From assembly GCA_037043015.1 (NCBI GenBank), contig CM073323.1, positions 22,658,758 to 22,722,757 on the forward strand: DNA of 64,000 bases, given 5' to 3'. Both the position numbers and the translations under genes were made by a program. The notes under the pieces are model-generated. The model had not been told where the DNA came from. It searched no databases and worked only from the letters and a program-made list of their open reading frames with translations. Source of the stretch: Bryum argenteum (Eukaryota; Streptophyta; Bryopsida; Bryales; Bryaceae). Positions 1 to 10,665 of the stretch are shown piece after piece; position 1 is the stretch's first letter, and each line of letters begins with the position of its first letter.

Positions 1-104
1 GAGGACCTAGTAAAAATCTTAGGCAAAAATATTACTTCTAACCCCTTCATCTAGGCTGCCCCGAATTGCAAAAACCCATTTCGGGTTTCAAGGAGAGTTA
101 GGGG
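1..104. mobile_element. Partial TTAA-flanked MITE (one end only)
   Basis: The segment ends in GGGG followed by TTAA (105-108). Read on the reverse strand it begins CCCCTAA and runs into TTTTTGCCTAAGATTTTTA, a subterminal stretch shared with the end of the 36.5-kb element. It is therefore the right end of the TTAA family; the rest lies outside the window. Confidence 0.5.
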
Positions 105-120
105 TTAAACAAGTGATGTA

Positions 121-1060
121 CAGTGGGGTACAATTTGCTTACGAATTCCTCCTCAGAGGGAGTTTCTGTAAAAAGCTTGATAATTCGTTGTGAACTCAAA
201 AATTATCAGAATCAAAATCCGTAAAGTGTCCTGGAATCACATTAGGGTGTATTACAATACTATGATGAAATATCAATTCCTTTTTGTAATATCATTTTGC
301 ATATTTCAATTACTTCATACACAATCTACCATTGACTACTCTTACTTTTTGTTCTATTTGAGATGTTCATTTCAATTGAAAATTCGAAATCAGCTTTTGA
401 AGTTGTTCTTGGGGTACTTGGACACACATTTGTGGCATCATTGATATACCTTGTGTTTAGTTTTTGGCTTGGAGAATTTTTTCAGTAAGTCCCAATAGCC
501 AGTAAACTTTGCCAAAAACATGTGAAAGCCTTTCACACAATCACATATGTCCCCCAAATACTAACAAATGTCCTCGAAGGATGGTTGGAGGCTATCAAAG
601 TCATGACACTCATGCCTAGCTTAAATTCTTATAGTATTCTTACCAATTTTGAAGGAAGATTCAATTCCCACTTTGGGTTCTAATTAAAGATTCGTAAGAA
701 ACCGCTTCAATACCAAAGAATTCAAAAGAGGAAATTCTTTTTATTATTCTAGTATGTGCCTAAGTATCCCAAGAACAACTTCAAAAGCCAATTTCGAATT
801 TTCAATTGAAATGAACATCTCAAATAGAACAAAAAGTAAGAGTAGTCAACGGTAGATTGTGTATGAAGTAATTGAAATATGCAAAATGGTATTACAGAAA
901 GGAATTGATATTTCATCATAGTATTGTAATACACCCTCATGTGATTCCAGCACACTTTACGGATTTCGATTCCGATCATTTTTGAGTTCACAACGAATTA
1001 TCAAACTTTTCACAAAAACTCCCTCTGAGGAGGAATTCGTAAGCAAACTGTACCCCACTG
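121..1060. mobile_element. Tc1/mariner-type MITE with long inverted repeats
   Basis: Inverted arms of about 305 bp (121-427 and 754-1060) begin CAGTGGGGTACA and are flanked by TA on both sides (119-120 and 1061-1062), the Tc1/mariner target duplication. No transposase is present; the short ORFs in the arms are mirror images of each other and not genes. The middle (430-750) is AT-rich. A decayed relative lies at 7.5-8.4 kb. Confidence 0.75.
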
Positions 1061-1273
1061 TACATCTAAAATATGAGTGGATAAAAGCTAACATTTGTAC
1101 TATATTAAAATCCCACTCCATGATTTTGTATCCCACTCTATGAAATTGAATCCTTTGCATGTGTATGAACATTATGTTTCTTGAAATCATGTTTTTGAAA
1201 TTGTTTACTATTTTATAAGTGTTAGAATTTGACACTATTCAGAAATAGTTTTCTGTAAATGTAAAAGTGTTAA

Positions 1274-1613
1274 CCCTCAAACGCCCATGCGAACTGAAAG
1301 TGGATCACGACATCTTTTGGACTTGGGCATCATGAATAGTGCACTTTTTGAACTTGGGCATCATGAATGAACCAATCAATGATGAGCTTGCAACCTCCTA
1401 CAAGGTTATGTACAACCCCAACCTACCTACCACAATCCTTTCGAAGCACACAAAATCACTCATACAAATTGTGATTTGAATTGTAAAATTCCACTTTTCG
1501 AATGCATCACAAGAAGGTGACCTGTTTGACATCAAAATACAAGTAAAAAGTTGAGTACAGTGAGGGCTACATAGCAGATTCTATTGGGGAAAAGCCCCTC
1601 GGGCGTTTAAGGG
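1274..1613. mobile_element. TTAA-flanked MITE, 340 bp
   Basis: Ends are CCCTCAAACGCCC and GGGCGTTTAAGGG, an imperfect terminal inverted repeat, flanked by TTAA at 1270-1273 and 1614-1617. A TTAA duplication with CCC-starting termini is what piggyBac-type transposases leave. No coding capacity. Its core (about 1300-1545) recurs inverted at 2095-2290. Confidence 0.7.
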
Positions 1614-2094
1614 TTAATAACTTTGTAAATGTTAAAGAAATGCTTACTCCCAAAGGTTAAAATTTATAGAGGGTAGACTGTAGAAAGCGAATGTGGATGG
1701 GGTAGGGAACAGACAGGCCCCCCTTTTTTGCCCTTTTTATAATAATTAATGTGGCCTGCCCATGTGAGGCAGCCTATTGGTGGGCTGTGGATTAGCCTTA
1801 CTTGGTCCACCAAGATTCCCCCATCCCCACTCAGATCCATTTTTTTAGTTTTAATTGAAAATGAGCACTTAAATGTGCTCACGGAAGATTCGCTTTGAAT
1901 TTAATGCAAGTGCACCCTCCTACTACTGCGACATTTGAATGTAGAATGTCCAAATATCTTAAAGGGACAAAGTGATTACATACCCCCCTCTTTTTACCTA
2001 ACGTTTATGAGTTTTATGGTAGTTGTTGGGTATAAAATTAGGGGTGAAATTGGTGCTCGTGTTTGATGGGCTTCTAGGGCTTTATGGCCTTCAA

Positions 2095-2332
2095 AAAGTG
2101 GAATTTTACAATTCAAATCACAATTTGTATGAGTGATTTTGTGTGCTTCGAAAGGATTGTGGTAGGTAGGTTGGGGTTGTACATAACCTTGTAGGAGGTT
2201 GCAAGCTCATCATTGATTGGTTCATTCATGATGCCCAAGTTCAAAAAGTGCACTATTCATGATGCCCAAGTCCAAAAGATGCTGTGATCCAATTTTGGGC
2301 TGCCCCAATCCGTATAGCTAGACATTTAAGGG
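2095..2332 (-). mobile_element. Second, inverted copy of the 1.3-kb TTAA element
   Basis: About 195 bp match the interior of the 1274-1613 element almost exactly on the opposite strand. The right end is TTTAAGGG followed by TTAA (2333-2336). The left end no longer shows a CCC terminus, so this copy is longer or eroded on that side (possibly to about 1960). Confidence 0.5.
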
Positions 2333-2567
2333 TTAAGTTGGTACGTAGATGGTTTGCTCTATCATGGTGTGTATCTAGGAGGAGCTTTGTTTTTGGCATT
2401 GGTGAGAGGTACTTTCTTGAGTTTTGTATTGTGTATGTGATATTTTGGTAGTCCTACGCGCAAAGGAAGGCTGGTTGACTGTGATTGTGATAAAACAAGA
2501 TATATTTTGAATCATGCAAAATAGAAATATACTAGGAGTGTGAATCGTTTCAATTTGGATAAAATGT

Positions 2568-2872
2568 ATACCGTACCACCATAGCATGTTCGTTCATAAA
2601 TAATTATAATTAAAAAAACATAAAAAATTAGAAATTACAAGCCAGGAGGAACGAAAAGTTGGGAAATTAAGGGTATCCAAAAGTTGGGAAATTATATCCA
2701 AAAATCGCTTTATTGTGACGAAAAGGGTATCCAAAAGTTGGGATTTTATATTACCAAAAAAAAAAAAAACAAATTTCAAAAAAATCTATTTCTAACAGAC
2801 CGAACCATATTTTTTTCAAAATAAATAAATATTTGTTTGTTGAGGACAGAACCTACTATGGTGGTACGGTAT
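2568..2872. repeat. Inverted-repeat-bounded AT-rich segment
   Basis: A perfect 17-bp inverted repeat, ATACCGTACCACCATAG at 2568-2584 and its complement at 2856-2872, bounds 270 bp. Inside, a unit with GGGTATCCAAAAGTTGGG is repeated about three times (2650-2745). It may be a small MITE, but I see no clear target duplication. Confidence 0.4.
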
Positions 2873-3003
2873 GGTATGTAGGGGAAATAATTTGATAATA
2901 ATAGAAGAAAAGAAACATTAGAAACTAATAGAAAATAAAAAGATACAAAAGGGGATAAAAAGATACAAAAGGGGATAAAAAGAAACATAGAATATTAAAT
3001 TAG

Positions 3004-3470
3004 TAGAGAAGGAGAAAGAGAAAAATGAAAGAAAGAGAAAAGTGAAAGAAAGAGAAAAATGAAAGAAAGAGAAAAATGAACGAAAGAGAAAAATGAAAGA
3101 AAGAGAAAAATGGAAGAAAGAGAAAAATGAAAGAAAGAGAAAAATGAACGAAAGAGAAAAATGGAAGAAAGAGAAAAATGAAAAGAAAGAGAAAAATGGA
3201 AGAAAGAGAAAAATGAAAGAAAGAGAAAAATGAAAGAAAGAGAAAAATGAACGAAAGAGAAAAATGAAAGAAAGAGAAAAATGGAAGAAAGAGAAAAATG
3301 AAAGAAAGAGAAAAATGAACGAAAGAGAAAAATGGAAGAAAGAGAAAAATGAAAAGAAAGAGAAAAATGGAAGAAAGAGAAAAATGGAAGAAAGAGAAGA
3401 ATGAAAGAAAGAGAAAAATGGAAGAAAGAGAGAAATGAAAGAAAGAGAAAAATGAAAGAAAGAGAAAGAA
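3004..3470. repeat. 17-bp purine minisatellite with higher-order repeat
   Basis: About 26 copies of GAAAGAAAGAGAAAAAT, with variants at the third to fifth bases (gaacg, ggaag) and an 18-bp variant. The variant order in 3061-3214 is repeated in 3232-3385, so a block of nine units was duplicated with a period of 171 bp. The reverse strand reads as a long Phe/Ser/Leu ORF only because the unit lacks stops there; it is not a gene. It sits about 0.9 kb upstream of the CHX start. Confidence 0.9.
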
Positions 3471-3935
3471 GAAAGAGAATAAGAATGAGAAAGGAAGTGA
3501 AAGAATGGAAAGAGAAAGAAGAAAAACGATGAAAAAGAAGAAAATGAATAAAGAAGAGAAGAAGAAGGATGATCAAGAAATCAAGGGAGTAACATTCTCA
3601 TGGTTCACTGGCAGTAGCAAAATTGTAACGCAAAAATACTAACTCACAGTCGCACAAGGGAACCAACCACGTGTGCTCACTTGTACTTAACTGCTCGCAG
3701 CCGCGGTCACCGCTATCGCGAACGCTGGCTGACCGCCCTACTGTACTCTTGGATCTCTCATTCCTTCGCACGTTTCGCATCATGCAGGCAGCCGTAACAA
3801 TCGTATTATTCAGTGACAAGTAAAAGAGAAAATTTCGCGCCTTCTTCGCTCACTGATCTCTTCAATTTCGCTACTCACTTGTCGAGTCTCACCTGGACGA
3901 CCGGCTCTTCACCCACTTTCTCTGCCCCACTTCAT

Positions 3936-3947
3936 TCATATATAAAT
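3936..3947 (+). promoter_or_regulatory. TATA box of the CHX gene
   Basis: CATATATAAAT lies in a region that is GC-richer than its flanks, followed 20-60 bp later by a C/T-rich patch typical of plant transcription starts. This would give a leader of about 370 nt before the ATG at 4345. Position and composition are the only evidence. Confidence 0.45.
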
Positions 3948-4217
3948 CCACTCGTCTTTGTTAAGCTTTGTCCTCCTCCCTCACCACCACCATCAATTCG
4001 CCCACCAGCTTCTTTCCTCACCAGTCTCTCTCTGGTGCGGCGCGCAGACATTCTCGCATTCAGTTCCGGTTCACGGAGGACTGATCTTTTGTGGGTTTGG
4101 TGGAAAGAATTCTCGGAGTCTTGAGGTTTTGTTCCGAGTGAGGGATTTGAAACGCTTAGGGTATTAGGGTTCATTGCGCGGAATTGACGTAGAGAGTAGG
4201 CGGAATTGAGGTTCGTG

Positions 4218-4277
4218 ATGGATGTTGTGTTGTGCGGGTCCTCTGTTCGTGTCAGGCTTCGAGATTCTCTTGTCTGA
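4218..4277 (+). promoter_or_regulatory. Upstream ORF in the CHX leader (19 codons)
   Basis: An ATG at 4218 opens a 19-codon frame ending in TGA, 67 nt before the CHX start and out of frame with it. If the transcript starts near 3970 this ORF is in the leader and could lower translation of CHX. No conservation evidence is available here. Confidence 0.35.
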
Positions 4278-4344
4278 AGGCAGTCAGTGAGGGGGAGGAG
4301 CACGTGAGTTTGGGAGTTTGGTTTTTTTTAGTGGTTTGGGAGAG

Positions 4345-7218
4345 ATGGCGAACACGACGACGTGCAAGACGATGTCGGCCACCTCCAACGGAGTGTGGCA
4401 GGGAGATGTGCCCATTCATTTCGCTCTCCCGTTGCTCATCGTTCAGATTGTCATCGTTCTCTGCCTCACTCGCTTTTTGGCGTTTCTTCTCAAGCCTCTC
4501 AAGCAACCGCGCGTCATCGCTGAGATTATTGTAAGCGCTACCTTCGTTTGAATTTACCTCTTGGTATGGACACTCTTGCTAGGGTTGCTAATATGCTTGG
4601 ACTTTTCAATGTGCAGGGGGGTGTGCTTTTGGGACCGTCAGCGCTGGGTCGAAGCAAGTCGTACTTGGACACTATCTTTCCGCACAACAGTGTCATAATT
4701 CTGGAGGTTTTTGCCGACATGGGCCTGTTGTTCTTCCTTTTCATGGTGGGCTTGGAGCTCGACATGTCGCAGATTCGGAAGACGGGGAAGCAGGCGATGG
4801 CGATTGCGGCAGCCGGGATCAGTCTGCCGTTTGTAGCCGGTATGGGAGTCTCCTTCGTGCTGCACAAGACGATAGCTCCCAGTGGCGACTTTGGTCCCTT
4901 TCTCGTCTTCATGGGCGTGGCGATGTCGATCACGGCGTTTCCTGTGCTCGCACGTATTCTCGCCGAGCGGAAGCTGCTCACAACTGAGGTCGGTCAGTTG
5001 GCGATGTCGGCAGCTGCGGTGAACGATGTCGTCGCGTGGGTGCTTTTGGCGCTCGCGGTGGCGCTTTCGGGCACCGGCAAGAGCCCGGCCATCGTTGCGT
5101 GGGTGTTACTCTGCGGCATCGCCTTCTGTCTCGCGATGTTTTTCATCGTCCAGCCGCTCATGCAGTGGGTAGCTCATCAGTCTCCTGACAATGAGCCCGT
5201 GAAGGAAGTCGTCGTCGCCCTGGCGTTGCTCGGCGTTCTCATCGCCGGGTTTTGCACCGACGCCATTGGAATTCACTCCATCTTCGGTGCTTTTCTCTTT
5301 GGGCTCGTCATTCCAAAGCAAGGGCCTTTCGCATCTGCTTTAGTTGAGAAGCTGGAAGATTTCGTCTCCATCTTGTTGCTGCCACTCTACTTCGCCTCGA
5401 GTGGACTCAAGACGAACATCGGCAGCATCAAAACGGCGCAATCGTTCGGCCTTTTGGTGCTCGTTGTCGCCGTTGCGTGCTCTGGCAAAATCCTCGGTAC
5501 CTTCGCAGCTGCGAAGGTCAGCAAAGTGGGCAATCGGAAGTCTCTCGTTTTGGGCATTCTGATGAACACGAAGGGTCTCGTCGAACTTATCGTCTTGAAC
5601 ATCGGCAAAGACCGTGGGGTAAGTGTCGTTTGCCAATCTCTTGTATATTGTTTCGGATATGATAATTGGAGTGTAGTGCTGATGGTGAGTTGTGCTTTTG
5701 GGCAGGTCCTGAACGATGAGACATTCGCAATTATGGTGTTGATGGCGCTCATCACGACATTTATGACGACGCCGCTGGTGATGTTGCTGTACAAACCAGC
5801 GAGGACGCCAATTCCGTATACACGAAGGACGCTGGAGATGGAGGACGCTAAGGACGACACTCGAATCTTGACTTGCGTACACGGGATGAAGAATGTCCCT
5901 GCCATGATCAATCTCACGGAAGCGACCAGGGGAATGCGCAAGCGTACGCTACGACTGTACATCTTGCATTTGATGGAGCTTTCGGAGCGTACGTCCGCCA
6001 TTATGATCGTCCAGCGCGCACGTCGTGATGGCCGTCCTTTCTTCGATCGCCATCAGCCGCAAGATAACAGGGATCAGATCGTGGCCGCATTCGAAACGTA
6101 CGAACAACTGAGCAAGGTAAGCCCCTGCCAAGTCCCTTCCTATTGACTTTCCAGCCTTGTACTATTAACCCGGGACCCACCTCCTGATGCTCGAGACTTT
6201 TCTATTCAATCACCCGGATAAGGAATCTAATGTACATTGTCAATTGCAGGTGACTGTGAGACCCATGACTGCTATCTCCGGACTTGAGGACATGCACGAA
6301 GATATTTGCGCCACAGCCGCTGACAAGCGAACTGCATTGATCATTTTGCCGTTTCACAAGTCACCCCGTCTGGACGGATACTTCGAGTCCACCCCAGGAT
6401 TCCGAGCCGTGAACCAGAAGGTGCTCAAACACTCACCGTGCTCAGTCGCCATTCTCATCGACCGCGGCGTGGGGGGCTCAGCGCAGATCCCCTCCAGCAG
6501 TGTCGATCACAACGTAGTGGTCTACTTCTTCGGAGGTCCGGATGATCGAGAAGCGCTAGCATACGGATGTCGCATGGCTGAGCATCCCGGAATCAAGCTT
6601 CATGTGATCCGGTTCTTGACCACGACCGGTGCCGCCACGGCCGACGATGTAGGCATTGCAGTACGAACCAGCTCCTCAGTGGGAAGCGAGCTTTCGGAGA
6701 TCGCCAAAACGGAGCCCAGTGATGGGAGATACCAATTCTCCATGCACGGCTTGGACCAAGACAAGCAACGGGAGTTGGACGATGAGAGTCTGGGCCACAT
6801 TCACAGACGAGCTGCTGCCGACGCGGGCAGGGTGACTTATGAGGATGTGAGCGTTTCCTCGCCGCTGGAGGAAGTGGTGAGGTTGAGTAGCAGTCGCACC
6901 TACGATATCATTCTCGTTGGCCGCTCCAGAAGGCCGACACCATTTTTGGAGAAGATTGTTCGCAAGCACGCGGTGTACGCGGAGTTGGGTCCTGTGGGTG
7001 ATGCGTTGATGGATCAGAATGTGCGAGCTTCGGTGTTGGTGTTCCAGCAACATGATCCTCAACTGGCTTCCCCTCTCCCCAACATTCCTGTTGATGAGCT
7101 CCAGTCCGCGAAGGCGTCCAAGCCTGTGGTTTCCTCGAAAGTTGATGCTTCGACCTCTCCGGATGCAAGGGTGGAGATGACATCTGCGGACGTAGAGCAA
7201 GGTAAGCATCACGAGTGA
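4345..7218 (+). CDS. Cation/H+ exchanger, CHX family (CPA2), four exons
   Basis: Exons 4345-4530, 4617-5618, 5706-6116 and 6250-7218 join in phase 0 at GT-AG introns of 86, 87 and 133 bp, giving 855 aa, close to the usual 800 or so for plant CHX. Residues about 25-430 form the multi-pass Na+/H+ exchanger domain: GPSALG (68-73), the FMVGLELD segment (104-111), the paired Asn198-Asp199 in AVNDVVAW expected at the ion site, [14 protein letters not shown] (283-296) and [12 protein letters not shown] (379-390). Residues about 450-830 are the soluble C-terminal region, including two universal-stress-like halves around [10 protein letters not shown] and [13 protein letters not shown] proteins exchange K+ (or Na+) for H+ at endomembranes or plasma membrane; the CHX18/CHX20 type is the nearest match I recall. 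The sequence has no break. Introns are unusually short. The exons are GC-rich against AT-rich flanks. A fragment of a duplicate lies at 13.6-14.4 kb. Confidence 0.93.
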
Positions 7219-7502
7219 GTGTTTTTTTTTAGTGGATTTCCATAGTGGTTTCCTTCTGTGGTGGAGACTAGCTATGGGTTTTCTGTACAAATGTACCATT
7301 GTATCGTTCCAACTGCTTGGACGAGGCGATCTGTAAAGAAGCAGAATAAGAATGTTTCAGGTTTTTCTTCCATGAAGCTGGTGTGCACCGTGAATGGATC
7401 ATTAGGTGCTGATGTACAGTCGTGTGTTGATATTTAACGATATTTTTTGGGTGGGAGCTTTTCTGAAAACTATCCACCAAAAACTACTAATACCCTTCTT
7501 CA
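7219..7502 (+). other. CHX 3' UTR and downstream spacer
   Basis: Non-coding sequence after the CHX stop. A motif AATAAGAAT near 7345 could serve as a polyadenylation signal. Nothing else seen. Confidence 0.35.
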
Positions 7503-8412
7503 GTTATAATGTACATTTCAACTGTAAATTTGAAATGTTCCTTGGGATACTTAACCCCTAAACGACCACGGCCACCGATTCGGCTTTTACCGTCAAGGCC
7601 AAAAAAAAAATTTACAGTCAACTTCAAACGTTATGATCTCACGGTTGAAAATTTTCACACTACTACTCATGGTAGTCTACTTCAAGATCCTACGGTTGAA
7701 ATTATCAAAAATTTCCAAAAATATTGGACGTACCCCCATTAATACATAGTGGTCAGTGTTGGGATTTCAAGCTCCCAAAACATCGTGGATCTTTAGGGGT
7801 TAAGTGCATACTTATGGTATCATTGATATATTTCTTGTTTGGTTTTTGGCTTAGAAGAATTTCTTATTATGTACCAATGAGTAGTTCTATCTTTCCATAA
7901 ACTTCTGAAAGCCGTTTACACTCGTACAAATGTCTTCCTAGGACTTGAAGGTGGGTGAAAGTTATTAGAGCGATAATTGTTATGCCTAGCTTAATTTTTT
8001 TGTAGTATCCTTGGCAATTTATTTTCCACGTTGAGTTTTGAAGGAAAACTCACAAGAAACCACTTCCAACAAAAGAACTTAGAAGAGGAAATTTTTTCTC
8101 ATCATTCAAGTATGTGTTAAAGTATATGAAGAACAACTTTGGAAGCTCGTTTTATAGTTGCACTTGAGATGTGTATCATAGCTAAAGCATAAAAGTAGTG
8201 TTGGTGAATGGTGTTTAAAATGATCGTAATAAATTGAATGACAATTCGAAAAGGGATCAATATTTTATCATAGTATCGTAGTACACTTCGGTGTGAATCC
8301 AACACACTTCATGATTCTCAATTCCGATCATTTTTGAAATCACAATGAATTTTCAAATTTTTCAGAGAAACTCTTGCGAAAGAGGAATTTATTAACATTC
8401 AGTACCTCACTG
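7503..8412. mobile_element. Decayed relative of the 121-1060 Tc1-type MITE, split by a nested element
   Basis: The right arm (8110-8412) aligns with the right arm of the 121-1060 element through to a terminal CTCACTG (versus CCCACTG). The left part retains only the inner end of the left arm (7503-7550), followed by a TTAA insertion and then the middle region with GGTATCATTGATATA. Outer left arm and TA flanks are lost. Confidence 0.55.
7555..7799. mobile_element. Nested TTAA-flanked MITE, 245 bp
   Basis: Begins CCCCTAAACG and ends TTTAGGGG, flanked by TTAA (7551-7554 and 7800-7803). The older MITE it entered shows the joined site: 121-1060 reads GGGGTACTTGGACAC where this copy reads GGGATACTTAA, element, TTAAGTGCAT. 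This is direct evidence for a 4-bp TTAA duplication. Confidence 0.75.
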
Positions 8413-8915
8413 AATGAGGAATTTACCTGAATGAACATGTGGTGTTGTAAACCTTGTCGCATGTTTCGTTAAGTTACATAGTACTCGTCAAATCCTCAAC
8501 ATTGACGATTTTAGTTTGACTTGCTTGCATTGTATCCAACTACACAAGAGTTGCTGATTAGTGTTACAATCAGTAATTATTTACATGAAGATATTAAAAT
8601 ACTTTTATTGGTTGACCAATATTTTTACCTTCTATAATGATCAAAATAGGGATTTTTTCAATTAGATTGGAATTAATGCTTTTAGTAAATATGTATGTAA
8701 GGAGTAAAAACTTGTAGCATTTTTAAATCTTCAAAAATATAACACTAATCAACAACAATTTTGTAGTTGTATTTTAGAAAAGCAATAATTGAAGTTAATT
8801 GCAATAGTTATTGTGATTGTAGCAAGAGCTGAAGCCATGAGGTTGGCCTTATACTATGAGAAAATATATTTTTAGTTGAACATATCTTTAAATTAATAGA
8901 AGTCAACATATTGAG
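8413..8915. other. AT-rich spacer, nothing recognised
   Basis: No ORF, repeat or RNA signal that I can support. Confidence 0.5.
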
Positions 8916-8934
8916 TTGGAATACATTATCGTAA

Positions 8935-9117
8935 ATGCAGACCACTCGAAGGCCTACACTTATGGGGTTGACGGATTGAAAGCCCACACATTTGAGGCTG
9001 ACCAATTGAAGGCCTCTGCACATGAGGCTAATGCATTGAAAGCTGAGGCACATGAGGCTGAGGTATTGAAGGCCCGTGCTGACCTATCGAAGGCTCATGC
9101 ACACGAGGCTGATTAAG
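8935..9117. repeat. Short minisatellite, about 30-33 bp unit
   Basis: Degenerate tandem units around GAAGGCC...CACATGAGGCTGA repeat about five to six times. The plus strand reads as Ala/Glu/His-rich heptad-like units (LKAxAHEA), but the frame is short, starts within AT-rich DNA and ends at 9116, so a gene is unlikely. Confidence 0.6.
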
Positions 9118-9674
9118 GTGTGACGGAGGGCTGATTTGCTTCCTTTAGCCTCCATAGGTGATGGAAAGAACGTACAACACCGTGCCCTTAGACTTCAATT
9201 GAGTGCTTGCCTCATCCACCACTACAAGATACATGTAGGGGCAACAAGTTATAAATATGAAGCTACATGAGTTGCTGATAAGCAAGAGGTTGATGGCAAC
9301 AAGCGGCGACGAGTGATGTATGGCTATAAAAAGAGGCCAAGCTTGGCTTGGTCGAGCGACACCTAACGCATGTGCGGGGACTATAAAAATTGTGCTAGTA
9401 TTCTCCAAACCTACCATTGTAAATGATGAGTTTCATGCATCAATTGATTTGAATATACTCGACTAATTACACGTTTTTTCAGAAGATAAGATCTGATAAG
9501 CTTTGTAAAAAGTAAAGACTACAATATAAAAAGATATTGCTTTAGAAACTCTTTGCATATCTAATAACAAATCAAAGCAACTGCCAATAAGCATACACAA
9601 CACACAAGGGCTTTCACACACGTGTGTTTCCAAACATAATGTCATTATCATGCACAAGTATACTATGGACTTGC
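9118..9674. other. Spacer, nothing recognised
   Basis: Only short unsupported frames on the minus strand. No homology recognised. Confidence 0.45.
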
Positions 9675-9678
9675 TTAA

Positions 9679-9750
9679 CCCTTAAACGCCCAGCCCCTCT
9701 GAGAATACACTAAAAAGCATGCCCGAGGGGCATGCTTGGGCGTTTAAGGG
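9679..9750. mobile_element. 72-bp TTAA-flanked hairpin MITE
   Basis: CCCTTAAACGCCCA and TGGGCGTTTAAGGG form a perfect 14-bp terminal inverted repeat, with TTAA at 9675-9678 and 9751-9754. An inner GCATGCCCGAGGGGCATGC extends the fold. This is the smallest member of the TTAA family in the window. Confidence 0.75.
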
Positions 9751-9754
9751 TTAA

Positions 9755-10084
9755 GACAAGATGACCTTTGTAGGACGTATAAAATTGCTACCACAAGCTT
9801 GCTTCATGATATTTGTGGTGTGAATTTAGAGCAAAGTGCATGGGTGCTTGGCCACTACAAACATAATGACATACATATACCACAACAAGAACCCGAATCA
9901 TGATTAGAAATATTTAAATTGACTATTTCACACCAATTGTGACTAAATAAATATCAATTGCATGTTACTCACTGAAATCATCTTTTTTGTATGGATTTAT
10001 ATCCTATCTTAATCTTTTACAAGAATATTTTGTGTTGGATTCTTTCCTCCTACCAATATCAAATCCTCTCGTACTTGGTTTGTT
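9755..10084. other. AT-rich spacer, nothing recognised
   Basis: No supported feature. Confidence 0.45.
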
Positions 10085-10665
10085 CAATAGGGTGACATTC
10101 AAATTGGTTGTTTAGTAGTTCCAAGGATAGTGTCCTACACTGCTGCCAACTTTGACACCCTCCCCAAAGCTGAGAAATTTTTATTTTACCATGAAAAATT
10201 GGGGACAACATCATCTTTATGTTGAAAACATGCATACCAAATTTCAAGTCGAGGAGACTTATACAAAAAAACTTATGCAAGATCTACCAACATGGGATAG
10301 CTGTGAGAAAAGTGTCACAGCTGCCAACTTTGACACCCTCCCAAGAATTGAGGAAATTTTTCTTGCCCATGAAATTTTTGGAGCAAAAACATTTTTATGT
10401 TGTTTGCATGTGTGGAAAATTTCAAGTCCAAAAGACCCATACAAAAAATAATATTCCAAATCTATCAACATGTGTAGTTTTGAGAAACAAAGGGGAAAAC
10501 CATTTTACTACTTCCAACTTTGACGCCCTCCTTAGGATTGAGTTTTTGTTGATACATGGTGAAATTTTTGGCACAAGATCATCTCTACGCTGGTAACATA
10601 TGAGATAAATTTCAAAGCCAAAAGATGTACACAAAAAAGTTATTCCATATCTACCAACGTGTATG
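10085..10665. repeat. Left terminal inverted repeat, built of three tandem subunits
   Basis: The motif CCAACTTTGACRCCCTCC recurs near 10145, 10325 and 10515, each followed by similar sequence, so the repeat consists of three diverged subunits of about 180-190 bp. The inner end overlaps the 3' end of the transposase frame (stop at 10651-10653). Confidence 0.75.

Noticed and set aside
2995..3576. 193-codon Phe/Ser/Leu-rich frame on the minus strand
   Set aside because: It is the reverse reading of the purine minisatellite; the repeat simply lacks stop codons in that frame.
5340..6001. Long minus-strand frames inside CHX
   Set aside because: They are antisense shadows of GC-rich CHX exons and have no domain of their own.
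4548..6146. 532-codon frame as a bacterial-style single-exon exchanger
   Set aside because: It reads through introns 1 side and 2; canonical GT-AG sites keep the family alignment better, and both ends of that frame depart from CHX.
8916..9116. Small Ala/Glu-rich coiled-coil protein
   Set aside because: It is a minisatellite frame with no supporting gene structure.
9679..9750. Terminator or microRNA precursor hairpin
   Set aside because: The TTAA flanks and ends shared with larger elements identify it as a MITE.
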